A stretch of 64,000 nucleotides of DNA from Glandiceps talaboti (Eukaryota > Hemichordata > Enteropneusta > Spengelidae), in the NCBI RefSeq assembly GCF_964340395.1, contig NC_135552.1:19544181-19608180 (forward strand), read 5' to 3'. A program made the position numbers and the translations under genes. The stretch's first letter is position 1, and every line of letters begins with the position of its first letter. Of this stretch, positions 1-11,763 are shown piece after piece. The notes below the pieces were generated by a model, which had not been told where the DNA came from, searched no databases, and was given only the letters and a program-made list of their open reading frames with translations.

Positions 1-47
1 AAAAGTCGATTTGTGAGGTAAAAATATTGCAATGACTGTTTACTTAC

Positions 48-136
48 CATTGAAATGAGGTCTAATTCGATTGTCGTAGTGTTCTAATAGATTTTCAAGG
101 AATTCACTGTGAGCCTTTTCAATCTCACTCTGTAAG
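48..136 (-). CDS. Internal exon of a Cys-loop ligand-gated ion channel (GABA-A/glycine-receptor type), partial gene
   Basis: This is an 89-nt exon read on the minus strand. It is bounded by a good acceptor (cttcctcag, just above 136) and a donor (gtaagtaaac, just below 48). In the only frame without a stop it encodes about 29 residues, including FLENLLEHYDNRIRPHFN, followed by a split Gly codon. The YDNR(I/L)RP..G signature is the start of the extracellular ligand-binding domain of anionic Cys-loop receptors (GABA-A, GABA-rho, glycine and invertebrate glutamate- or histamine-gated chloride channels). In these proteins it follows the signal peptide and precedes the first beta strands. An intron at this Gly is, from memory, common in the family. 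The exon starts on the third base of a split codon, so a signal-peptide exon must lie at higher coordinates; I could not find it. The remaining exons lie left of the window. The subunit type cannot be decided from this exon. Confidence 0.85.
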
Positions 137-240
137 CTGAGGAAGAAATATGTATAATATTAGTTATCTGAAGACACAATTGTTGATTTATATAGCAACG
201 AAATGGAAAATGAAGTACTCGACTCCAGAACTCAAACTTT

Positions 241-408
241 CTCCTGATATTGACTTGCGATATGCTAATGTTTAAGAGAAAGAATGAATGTGCAATCAAA
301 GTATGAATGAAAGTTAGAATGATTCTCCTAATGTTGACTTGCGATACGCCAATATTTAAGAAAAAGAACGAATGTGCAATCAAAGCTTGAATGAAAGTTA
401 AGAAATAC
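241..408. repeat. 84-bp tandem duplication in the receptor intron
   Basis: Two diverged copies of an ~84-bp segment lie head to tail. The first begins at about 241 (ctcctgatattgacttgcg) and the second at about 325 (ctcctaatgttgacttgcg). They lie next to the receptor exon, in its presumed upstream intron. The duplication also creates a repeated-looking minus-strand open frame that should not be read as a gene. Confidence 0.8.
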
Positions 409-780
409 AGGCTTTTGATTTTAACTATAGACACTTTGTTTACTAATTTCAATTGATTTAATACACCTGTTTAATAAGTTCTGGGAGTCAGGGGAAAAAG
501 CCTTCGATCAAACATATTTGAACTAAGCAAGAAGGGTAATTTAAGTACTGTATTCTATTATCTTTCCACTAACCACTCGAGGGACAAGTATACATGTGAA
601 GGAAAATTACTCAGATGAAAGCCTGTAATTTAAAATGTAATAGTTCGGCTAATTTTACGATGTGTAGGTCACACTTAGTGATCAATCTGACTTATAAGTG
701 GTTCCTATATCTGACGACGACCCTGAATTTTTTTTTTTGAAAATAAGAAATCACACTCTGTGAAAAATATATAACTTAGA

Positions 781-970
781 TAAATCCTTCCTAGGGTAAT
801 TTTTAATAGTAAAAACAACGAGATAAGAAATCTGTATATACTTTATCTAAACTAGTTAAATCCTTCCTAGGGTAATTTTTAATAGTAAAAACAACGAGAT
901 AAGAAATCTGTATATACTTTATCTTTTAAGTGGTAATGTCACTTGGTAATGTCACGTGGTAATGTCACCA
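781..970. repeat. Identical 68-bp direct repeat plus triple ggtaatgtcac
   Basis: Positions 781-848 and 857-924 are identical over 68 bp and are separated by 8 bp (period 76). The lack of differences implies a recent duplication. Directly after it, at about 932-970, the 11-mer ggtaatgtcac occurs three times at 13-14 bp spacing. Confidence 0.9.
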
Positions 971-3900
971 ATGCAACTCTTAATCCAAACGCAGTACTTA
1001 GTAAGTAATACCAATGTAGTGTCAGATAGAATACCGGGAGAGAAGAAAGAAACTTCGTGCAGTGCAGGTGCAGCCAATGGGCAGATTTGTGGTTTTCATT
1101 ATAATTATATGTTGTTTCAGACCAAAAATTATGCTTTTAATAGATATCGATCCCGTCCCCCCCCAAATAAATGTGAGGAGGGTGTTTAGTTGGTCTTATG
1201 TGCCCTCCTACTGGTGGTGAAGGATATCAACCCTCCCTTCCTCCCACTGGGTTTCACACTTGCCCGCCAGCTTACTGCCCACCCAATATTGTGGACGATA
1301 TTTACCCACTCACACCAGGAAAACATTTGTGATATTCACTATATATCAACAATCATTTTGACGTACACACAATGTGCGCCCCCCCCCCCCAATTCCATGT
1401 TTTCCCCTTTCACTGTATCGAAATCAAGATTTCCCAGCCACAATTATTCCTTGTTTACTCCCCCAGGCCCTCCCGCTACCGATCGAAATAAAATTACCCA
1501 CTCACTGAAAAATTGAGTAAAAACAGCTTTTTTGCAATAACAGCTTTGTTGATTGCACCTGAGTATAAACTTACCAACATGGCAAACCTACTTACTTACC
1601 TAGCTAACCACCATCCCATCCATCCATTCATCCATCAATCCATCCTCTTAATTTTCAAGAAACTTTGCGTTTACCGAAACCACACACTGCAGTATTTCAA
1701 GATTATTTGGCATTATGCCATCTTTTACTGTCTGACTTTACGTTGTATGTTTCTTCATCTAAAATATAGTTCCATCGATGTTTTGATAAACTATCTAGGT
1801 AATTATCACAGATTGAAACGACGCGTGGCAAGTGAAATGTACAAAATGTACATTATCACTGCTCTGTGCAGGTGAGTAGAAATAAGAAAAAAACTCGAGT
1901 GTTTCCGAAAGCATGCATGTCGATGATGATGATGATGATGATGATGGGGATGATGATGATGGTGATGATGAGCTGATAGCAGCCACACTACTCTGATTAA
2001 TAAGATAATCTATAAATGCGATGATACTTACGCTGTCTTCCCAATGTCACGTTTTATTACTTTATTTGATTCCTTCTGCAAATAGGTTTAATGGTGATAA
2101 CATGGCTAAGCTAAGCTCTAAGCGACCAATTGTGACATTCGATTTGTGATTACCTAAATAAAGATCAACCCTACCCGTGGATGGAGCAAAATTGTGGCTT
2201 TGTCTCGAACATAACTTTGGTGAGGCTTACAGGATTTCCATGTCACGTACAATGTCTAAACTCCTAACATCTAACTTCAATCAGCGTTGCCGTCACATTT
2301 AATCAATGTCGTCGTTGCATTGAAAACGGACAGCGCTTAGTGTATATCTATCAATCTCAAACACTTGATTACATACTTTAGGCCATGTCTGCGACATAAA
2401 GCGAAGCAATCTGCTATAAAACACAGTATATTACATTGTATTGTGGGCATGTGAAGGTAATATCGGCACGTTTGAACTTTACAATACGCCAAACTACCAG
2501 TAACTGAGCACGAATACAAATATCAAATAAAGTTTTAGTATAGATCTTGGAAGGGACCCAAGGTCTATGGTGTTATATGATGTCACGGTTCTAATTTGCA
2601 AAGTAGATTTCCACTTTCTCTCAAAGTAACCATCTTATGAAATCATGTTGCTGTCTTGACATTTCTGGAATGAGCATATGATTGATAAGTTTATGGTAAT
2701 TGCAAATACTACTTAAACAATATGACCCTGGCCTACGTTGCCTTGTAGTTCAAATTCCCATATACCTTTATAGGCTATGCGCATCGTCTTTGTTTCTTAC
2801 AGGCTAACCCATTTTTTTTAAAAAGCCATACTGATCATAGTGTACCATTAGCGTACACGCCCACGCCATTATATTACTCCAACTCAACAAGCTTGTAGAC
2901 GATAAGATCTAACAATTATTACCCTTTGATTACTTCAAGCGATGAGAGATTTGATACAGGTCTATAGGTGATACCAATAGAAAACAAAACAAGCCATTCT
3001 GACTATTGTCATACATGTAAATCATTGTAGTTTATATTCACAATACTTAAATCTTCTAGGAATGGCTAATAATTATTCCTGTATTGTTTTATTCAATATT
3101 GCGTGCTGAACCTTTTAAGTCAACAATTGCCTCAACATCGCCCATTAATTTAACATAAGAATTTTGACATTAACAGCTTTTAGACAGACATGCGTGACTG
3201 TAGTTAGCCTTCCCATAACGATACAAGTATTCCCCAGAGGGACACACTGAAATCATATAACGATTGTTTCGGAATTTCTGTAATCATTATGCAAATCCTC
3301 GAGTGGCTGTGATATTGAAATAGTTTTTTTAACATCAACTCGTCGTTCATATCTGACAGTTTGTCTATAAATGGGCCCAAAGCTGATAGCTAAACCACAT
3401 TTACTAATCTTGTATTTGACCCAACAACCACCTCACTGTCAAAATCAAAGCTCACAGTTTGATATACACGTGCTTGTAATAATTAATGACAAAAACTTAC
3501 TACATACAAACCCAGGAAATCCAAGTAAGCATCGCAAAGAACGAAAGTAATGAAAAAGAAAAAGACTTTGGCAAGCAAGTGCATATTTTTTTTCAGAAGT
3601 AACTGCAGAATCAAAATGTGTACCATGAAAAAGAAGTTATTAGAGCGGAAAGTTGAATAATGTGAAATACTATATAGAAGTTATTGAATATAAGATATAA
3701 TAAATAGATGTAAGGTAGTATCAGCGACATCCGAAACGAGATATTATGCTGTCATATTAAATTTGAGGTCTAATAATACAGCTACATGGCAATGATGAAA
3801 TGTGTTGTTGTTGTGAATGTTTTACATTTGATATGAAACGACGGGGTAATAACAGCAGACACCTTATCAGTATCGGTTGTTACAAAGGTGTACAATTCAA

Positions 3901-4913
3901 TACGTATATCGTGTAGGCGTCATTTTTATCACGGGTATTCATTTTTTACGAATGCGTAGGAAATTGAAAATATGGATCGTATATACCCTTGTGTGTAGAA
4001 CAAAAACAAGAGAATAATTCTCTATATTCAATAAACGATTATTCTATTTCGATATAGGGTAATTTTGATAGCTAGAAATTACAAGGGCGTTTTTGCCATC
4101 TATATACAATTCATTACTGTATTTGGTGGTATTCTAGTGTGACTGAACCAATCCATGAAGTCTGGATACTTTACAATAGGAAATAACGAATGAACGCGTA
4201 ACTCGTTCTAGGTAATTTGGATATTTACTAAAATTCTCGTTTCGGAGTCCGCTCTGAGTACCTTCTGCCTTGACTTCCATCAAAATTGTATATAAGTACC
4301 TTTCGTTTCTCATACTGTGTCTGTAAAGCAATGAAACAGAACATGAAACTTAGATCAGCGGCAATACGGCAATGGACTACAGAACTTTCATTTTACGTAA
4401 AGCGTTGTGCTAAGATACTAGTATGCATCAGGGGTATACAAGAAAGACAACGTACCCGTATGAATAACTTCCGGAAATGCACATTGCAGTGACGATAAAA
4501 AAGGTGTTCATAATCTGGCGGATTGTCCAAAATCCCATGATTGCCTTCGCAGCATTAGACTACCAGCGCAGTATATGTGTGTGTCCACCTACTGTCTGTT
4601 GATATACACTGAAACATTGAGTTATGATGATGCCAGGCCGCCTGATCGCCTACTGAGGGCTCTGTCGTCGTCAGTAATTCACACCATGCATAATCATATA
4701 CGATTATATATACATGTACCTTAAGTAAACTGTTTAGAAAACGAATAACCATAACCGCTTCATGTCATTACAGACTGTCCATTTTATATACTATAAAAAT
4801 TGATCACATTTTACGGGTGGGATTTTATAGCACTGTTTTAATGAGTATCCCCACATATGTTCACGTCATAATGTGACGGTATCGTACACACCCTTATAAA
4901 CTTGTATCAGGCT
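971..4913. other. Non-coding stretch, probably receptor intron or intergenic
   Basis: No supportable coding exon was seen. The stretch holds C-runs at about 1157-1166 and 1380-1390, a (GAT)n tract at 1922-1971, and otherwise AT-rich unique-looking sequence. A donor-like CAG|GTGAGT lies at about 1868 on the plus strand, but no convincing exon precedes it. Short open frames here have no recognisable domains. Confidence 0.6.
1922..1971. repeat. (GAT)n microsatellite
   Basis: This is an interrupted run of GAT triplets. The His- and Ser-rich minus-strand open frames over it are artefacts of the triplet repeat. Confidence 0.95.
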
Positions 4914-6680
4914 TCAATGTGTGATTGCTTTTGTGTACATCTTAAACACAGCCTCTGCATTGCACAAGATATTTAAACGGTCAATTAAGTGTGCAAGATA
5001 TTTAAACACAGTCAGTACGGTCAGTATAGAAGATACGACCAGTGCAGTCACTATGCAAGATACAGTCACTGTAGTTCGCATATAAAGTATCCGAAGACAG
5101 TCACTGCATGCCGTGTATAGACTATACGGCCGGTGTACATTGTAATTAAACACAGTCACTGCGATCAGTGTACAATATATTGAAATTAAGTCACTGCACT
5201 GCAATCCGTGTACAAAATATATGAACACGGTCACTGCAGTGAGTATACAATATCCTTTAACAGTCACTGTAGTCAGTGTACAATATATTTTAACAGTCAC
5301 TGTAGTCAGTGTACAATATAATTTAACAGTCACTGTAGTCAGTGTACAATATATTTTAACAGTCACTGTAGTCAGTGTCCAATATATTTTAAAACAGTCA
5401 CTGTAGTCATTGTACAATGTATTTTAACAGTCGCTGTAGTCAGTGTACAATATATTTTAACAGTCGTTGTAGTCAGTGTACAATATATTTTAACAGTCGC
5501 TGTAGTCAGTGTACAATATATTTTAACAGTCGCTGTAGTCAGTGTACAATATATTTTAACAGTCGCTGTAGTCAGTGTACAATATATTTTAACAGTCGCT
5601 GTAGTCAGTGTACAATATATTTAACAGTCGCTGTAGTCAGTGTACAATATATTTAACAGTCGCTGTAGTCAGTGTACAATATATTTAACAGTCGCTGTAG
5701 TCAGTGTACAATATATTTAACAGTCGCTGTAGTCAGTGTACAATATATTTAACAGTCGCTGTAGTCAGTGTACAATATATTTAACAGTCGCTGTAGTCAG
5801 TGTACAATATATTTTAACAGTCGCTGTAGTCAGTGTACAATATATTTTAACAGTCACTGTAGTCGGTATACAATATATTTAACAGTCGCAGTAGTCAGTG
5901 TACAATATATTTTAACAGTCACTGTAGTCAGTGTACAATATATTTAACAGTCGCTGTAGTCAGTGTACAATATATTTTAACAGTCGCTGTAGTCAGTGTA
6001 CAATATATTTAACAGTCGCTGTAGTCAGTGTACAATATATTTAACAGTCGCTGTAGTCAGTGTACAATATATTTAACAGTCGCTGTAGTCAGTGTACAAT
6101 ATATTTAACAGTCGCTGTAGTCAGTGTACACTATATTTAACAGTCGCTGTAGTCAGTGTACAATATATTTAACAGTCGCTGTAGTCAGTGTACAATATAT
6201 TTAACAGTCGCTGTAGTCAGTGTACAATATATTTAACAGTCTCTGTAGTCAGTGTACAATATATTTAACAGTCGCTGTAGTCAGTGTACAATATATTTAA
6301 CAGTCGCTGTAGTCAGTGTACAATATATTTTAACAGTCGCTGTAGTCAGTGTACAATATATTTTAACAGTCACTGTAGTCGGTATACAATATATTTAACA
6401 GTCGCAGTAGTCAGTGTACAATATATTTTAACAGTCACTGTAGTCAGTGTACAATATATTTAACAGTCGCTGTAGTCAGTGTACAATATATTTTAACAGT
6501 CGCTGTAGTCAGTGTACAATATATTTAACAGTCACTGTAGTCAGTGTACAATATATTTTAACAGTCGCTGTAGTCATTGTACAATATATTTTAACAATCA
6601 CTGTAGTCAGTGTACAATGTACTTTAACAGTCACTGTAGTCAGTGTACAATATATTTTAAGTCACTGTAACAATAACTGT
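4914..6680. repeat. 32/33-bp tandem satellite, about 50 units
   Basis: The unit reads cagtcgctgtagtcagtgta followed by caatatattt(t)aa. Its period is 32 bp, or 33 bp when one more T is present. The left flank (4914-5220) is degenerate with larger gaps. The core from about 5240 to 6660 is regular. Units carry either CGCTG or CACTG; the CACTG form lets CACTG pair with the downstream CAGTG in the same unit. A block with rare variants (GGTATACA and CGCAGTAG) occurs at 5851 and again at 6367, which reveals a higher-order period of 516 bp. The open frames over the array are repeat artefacts. Confidence 0.97.
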
Positions 6681-7368
6681 AACCTTTTGGCAGACATTAC
6701 AACTATTGAATAAAAACGCGAGTAATTGATAGCTAGCTGCTAAGTCAAGAAGAACGGAATATATAGTGTTGTCTCTCGACAAGGCCGCTGTTTATCATTT
6801 AGTGAAACCCAGCTTTCTATAATTATGATAAATACTATAAGGTAGCGGGGAGGTAATACGCGGATAAATACAAATATCTTGTTTCACAATATTAGTGTGC
6901 ATACTCTTTCCGATGTTTCGGTCCCAATTCCTTAATTTTCTTTAGTCAGAGTCGTGCAGAGCTTTGGTGGTTTACAAGACAGACCTGAAAATTATGTGAA
7001 TAGCTGACAGGGTTAGGCCAGTCTTAACCTTTGTCTGGGAACCAATCCATTTTTATCCCCCTATAGGTTCGAAATACATATAATACTAATGAAAAAAAGC
7101 AAACCTTGTACCATCAATCTGATCAATACTCTTATTATGTACTGGTCTCTTTCGATCAAAGTATACGTAAACGCATTAGTAAGTGGACGGTTTATAATTT
7201 AATGCTATTGAATGTAACTGTTAGATGTTTTTAAAATTATATCAATGGAAGCAATCGTGACCGTTGATCTTATAAGTTATATCATAGACCCCTGTGTCAG
7301 TTTCGTTTGAATTTTATACATCTACAAGACAGCAAAAGTTGAAAAAAAGTTTCTCTTGTAGCTGCTAC

Positions 7369-7757
7369 AGTGAATTTCACAACACCATTCAGCTTTTCTG
7401 TTTGATACAACCACGCAAAAACCAACAACAAATTGCACATGCCACACTTCAATAGAAAGATCGCATTTTTGCTACATTTAGGCTAAATCAAATAAACTAT
7501 ATAAATGTATTACAGCTTCATGCAGACATTCAGGCGTCAACGTTTTCCTTAGTATCAAGCACACGATGGATGGTGCGTAAAATGCCCTTTACGGTGTTCA
7601 TTCGATGTCTGTATGGTGGCATGTGAAGTTCATTGCACCCAGACAAAATGTAGCAAGAAACTGTACTCATTCAATCTTAAATTGCAGCATATGCAGTTTC
7701 TTGTTGGTTTCTGCGTGGTTGTATCAAACAGAAAAGTTGAATGGTATTGTGAAATTC
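7369..7757. mobile_element. Inverted-repeat (fold-back) element with ~110-bp arms
   Basis: The left arm, about 7369-7482, is an imperfect reverse complement of the right arm, about 7640-7757. The best block is ctgtttgatacaaccacgca on the left and its complement tgcgtggttgtatcaaacag on the right. The arms are separated by about 160 bp. There is no transposase, and no clear target-site duplication was seen. The structure fits a MITE-like or locally inverted duplication. The 94-codon open frame across the right half has no recognisable domain and is probably incidental. Confidence 0.7.
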
Positions 7758-8360
7758 GCAGTGCATCTAGATGCCAACAGTTTCGTTCGCATTAATCCGA
7801 TGTCACGATTTCCTTTAACACGATTATTAGTCGTCTTGAGTTTCTTTAAAGTATGGTTCTTTAGACGACAAGGGTTTTTTTACAAGTAATTATTGAGGTG
7901 AAAGTTTCTTCCATGCTTGATGCCGGATGTTTTCGCCCACTGAGTTAAGATGAAGTCATCCTTAAGATTGATATTTAGTACCAACTATTTCTCATTTTTC
8001 ATGCTTTCGTCTTGCCACAGTGATTGCTCGAGGGTAAATCATGCTGATAACTTGAACATAGTTTTCAGACGCCAATTGGTATGTTTACCCTTCACAATGA
8101 TAACAATAATTTATAGCACTCGGAAACATTTCTTGCATATTGTGAGATGGATAACCCTGTACAAAGTTGGTTTTGAATTGCCTACATGTTTTAAAGTGTT
8201 TTCCAATAAGATACTTGTACACTAGATGCGAATCAAGTTGACATGGGGTTTGTACCTCACCTTGCCCAATCGGCGTTTCCATAGAAACAAACATCCTCAA
8301 ATAAATGACAGCTGGTGCAATTCTTTTATCACTTTTGGCACCTGTTCCAGTTGATGAGAA

Positions 8361-8382
8361 ATATATATATATATATATATAT
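8361..8382. repeat. (AT)n microsatellite
   Basis: This is a short uninterrupted AT dinucleotide run. Confidence 0.9.
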
Positions 8383-11319
8383 TTTCAAATATCCATTGGG
8401 CCAAAGTGTAAAGTAAACCTATGCTATTAAAATGAGAATTGTACAGCTGTCGTCAAAACTGACTTTAATAAATTTTAGATGCACGACAGTTGAATGTATC
8501 AATATTTGATCTGGAATATTTACATGCTGACCTAGCAATACATCAGGGTATACAACTAATTACGTCAGAGTCACGTGATCGGTTACAGTTGAGTAACATA
8601 CGCAACTATTATATAAAGTACTGTCTCCTACCATTCCTTGCAGCAGCAAAGCTCACACTGTGCTTACACACAAAAAAACAACTCTTACTCCACACTGTAA
8701 GATGTCAGTATTCGAAACTGTCGTCACTTTGACGATGTGATATCGACGGCTATCATCATGTACTTTACAGGAACGTGACAAATTGGTACATATATGATAT
8801 ATGTATGTGGAGTAACTGTTTACGACCTACTCTAGGTCACTCTGTATTACATCTATTATATATGTTGCTCATTTATTGTATATACATGGCCATCAGCTCA
8901 AAATACTATCTGATCTTAAATACAATAGGTAAAATGTCACAGGTTCAAGAAATATTTTGTGCCTCTTTTCTCAAGGAAAAAAAAAGCAACTAGTCTTTGA
9001 ATTATATCATTATCTTCTGAAAGCATTTATCTCTATAAAATTTGCATAAGTAGGATGAGAGTAAAAATAATGTGGAATGTACTTTTTGACGATATTGATC
9101 AAACATGAGTTTGTACTCGTAGATTCGTATTTGCTAGACCCTTCAATAGCCAGGCCACACAGCAAAACTTGTCATCAAGTGCACTTCTAATTTTGGTGTT
9201 ACACGATTATAAAATGTAGTTTAGATATAGCAATGGGTATTAAGTTGAAGCAGTTTATCTAGATTACAAGGAGTGACGTAGATTAAACTGTTGAAACGAT
9301 AGTAACAGAAATTAGATAGTCTACAGTCGTATATCGCGAACCAACTTGAAAGAGACGTAGGGAAACTAATCTGCAAATTTTTTTTACGTAACGTTAGCCG
9401 ACTTTATGGGTGAGATCAATAGTTCAACTAGGATAAAAACTAAACTCTTTTAGTTAGGCCTCAACCTCTCCGACCACATTCCCTTCTAATTAAATTGGCT
9501 AAATTGGAAATGTTTCAGACAGTACAACCAATTTCAAATCGATATGTAGTAGTGCTATGAATACAAAACCAATATGTAGTGATGAAAACATAGTTCTAAG
9601 ACTTTTGTTGACACTTTACTTTATTTTAGTGCCATGCATTTAACATTGTTAAAATTCTTCCATTTCTCAATTTGACGATATTTAAAAAAAAATATTTGTA
9701 TAGGTACAAAACAGATCACGTTTTTATAGGATGGGAACTAAAATGCCCCCCCCCCAAAAAAAAAAAAGAAAAAAAAAAAAAAGTAAAAGAATTTAGTTTT
9801 ATCGTACATTGAACTATTGATATCGCCCCTAAGATAGCAATTTATCAAAAACGTTTTTAATGGTTTGTTTTTGCAACTAACTTACAATATATAGCCATTT
9901 TCTGGTTTGACATGATCCTCTAACTGTTGGCATTTAATTAATCCGAAATGTACAGAGTTATGAGTTGTAGTCATTCATCGTAAGATTAGGTTAAATAACA
10001 ACATTCAATCAAACTGAACTCAATTCAATAACAACTCAAGCGGAAAAGAGTAAGATGGACTACACGCAAAGGAGATTTGACAAAGCTAAACTCGCTAATT
10101 AATCAATCAAAAGAAACGCTATGTCTATTTTCATTACACAAATGTACAATTCGTTACGAATGATTCTAAACGGGAAATTTGTCTTTTATAGGTCTCATAA
10201 TGATTTAGCAGAATTTGTTTTACTGGTGGCAAAACATATCAGCAAAATAATAGATCGGTTTATTTGGCTGTCGAACCATGTTTTGTAACCAATCAAATTG
10301 TCAGTTTTTCGTTACCTCGGAAATTCAATTATAGTTCTTAGACTTGAAATAACAATAATCCAATTTCTTGGTCGATGCCATAATTTTCGACCCGCACACG
10401 CTTTACGTCATTACACTGACGTGCATTACTAGGCGCGCGTGAGAAATGAGCCGTCCTTGTTATAGTTTGGCCCCCTTAGCATAAGTAAAGGCCGGTCATT
10501 TTTAATTGGTTGGGTAAGGTGAACTCGCTTATCTTGTTGTTTTACAAAGTAACCAACCCCATATCCCACTAGCACTTCAAGCGTTTTTTTTTTCCAAAAT
10601 GACCCCCCTCTCCTTTAAGTGATGTTTTTGCAAAGTTACATCCACTGGCTAAAAACAAACACCACCCCAGCCAGCTAAAAATAACTAACCCTTATCATGC
10701 TATTGCAGGCACCGATAATTTATTGGTTGGTTGAAAGGAGAGTACAAACACCTTTAAGCAAAAGGCATGTGAACTTGAAATCTGACTGCCAACGTACGGT
10801 ATTTGAAATATCTTTTATGGTAGGGTTATCTTCCAATGCAGCCATTATGTTGATTGATGTCAAACAATTAAGTTAGATAGAGAGACATCAAAGTAGACAG
10901 ATGTAGAGAGAAAGACGTAGAAATGAAGACAAATGGCATAGATGTACAGATGGAAAGCGTTATGGAATTATCACGATTGATAAAAAGAAGTTACAAGTGT
11001 ATGCTGTGATCTTTTTTGGTTTGTCGTTTTAGTCGACACCAAAACCAATGTTTAGCCCACTGGAAGTGATGTCGGTAACAATTAACACGATCTGCGCGAA
11101 ATCAGCTGTAGTCAATTCACGAATACATACAAATAAATTGCAAAGAAAGTTGACTTAACACTGTATTTATAAACATTGATGAAAAATTACTGAAGAAAAT
11201 ACAAAATAAGTAAAAGTTTCTAAATGTCAATGGGTAAAGGTCAGATTCGACGTAGAAGGTACTGCTAGTCTTGGCCCGTGGTGTACACACACAGAGAGAC
11301 GCGTTTAACTCCTATTTGA

Positions 11320-11382
11320 TCAAACAACATTTTCTTCATCGTCTGTTTTCAACTGACGTCCAAATCCTCCCACTTCCTGCTC
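11320..11382 (-). CDS. CD20-like short paralogue, exon 4 (C-terminal tail)
   Basis: The last coding exon follows the acceptor atttttacag. In phase 0 it gives EQEVGGFGRQLKTDDEENVV and then TGA. It is too short to be seen as a long open frame. The acceptor, the matching phase and an immediate stop support it; the choice of this exon over another downstream one is inference. Confidence 0.7.
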   Translation of the reverse strand, partial: EQEVGGFGRQLKTDDEENVV

Positions 11383-11685
11383 CTGTAAAAATGCAAATAA
11401 TTCTTTGAAATAAATTGAAAATCCACACTGTATATCTATTTTACACATCTTTACATTTTCCACTGCCATTACTAAAAATATTGAACATAATAATCGCTAT
11501 GCGCACATAGATACACAGATACATAGATACAGATACACAGATACATAGATATATACATACATACATACATACATACATACATACATACATACATACATAC
11601 ATACATACATACATACATGTGACATACACACATACATACATACATACATACATACATACATACATACATGCATACATACATACAT

Positions 11686-11763
<78 letters not shown>

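Larger units (their letters stand above)
6681..11319. other. Non-coding stretch between satellite and gene 3' end
   Basis: No exon was recognised. It contains a long imperfect inverted repeat (7369-7757, listed separately), a short (AT)n run at 8361-8382, C- and A-runs at about 9746-9783, and a CpG-containing patch near 10390-10445 with two CRE half-like sites (tttacgtcatt and actgacgtgc). The right end, roughly 10.7-11.3 kb, should include the 3' UTR of the CD20-like gene that stops at 11320. I see no confident poly(A) signal. Confidence 0.5.

Noticed and set aside
4914-6713. Repetitive Cys/Thr/Val frames and a CRISPR-like look (regular short repeats)
   Set aside because: Units are contiguous with no unique spacers; this is a satellite in an animal genome, not a CRISPR array.
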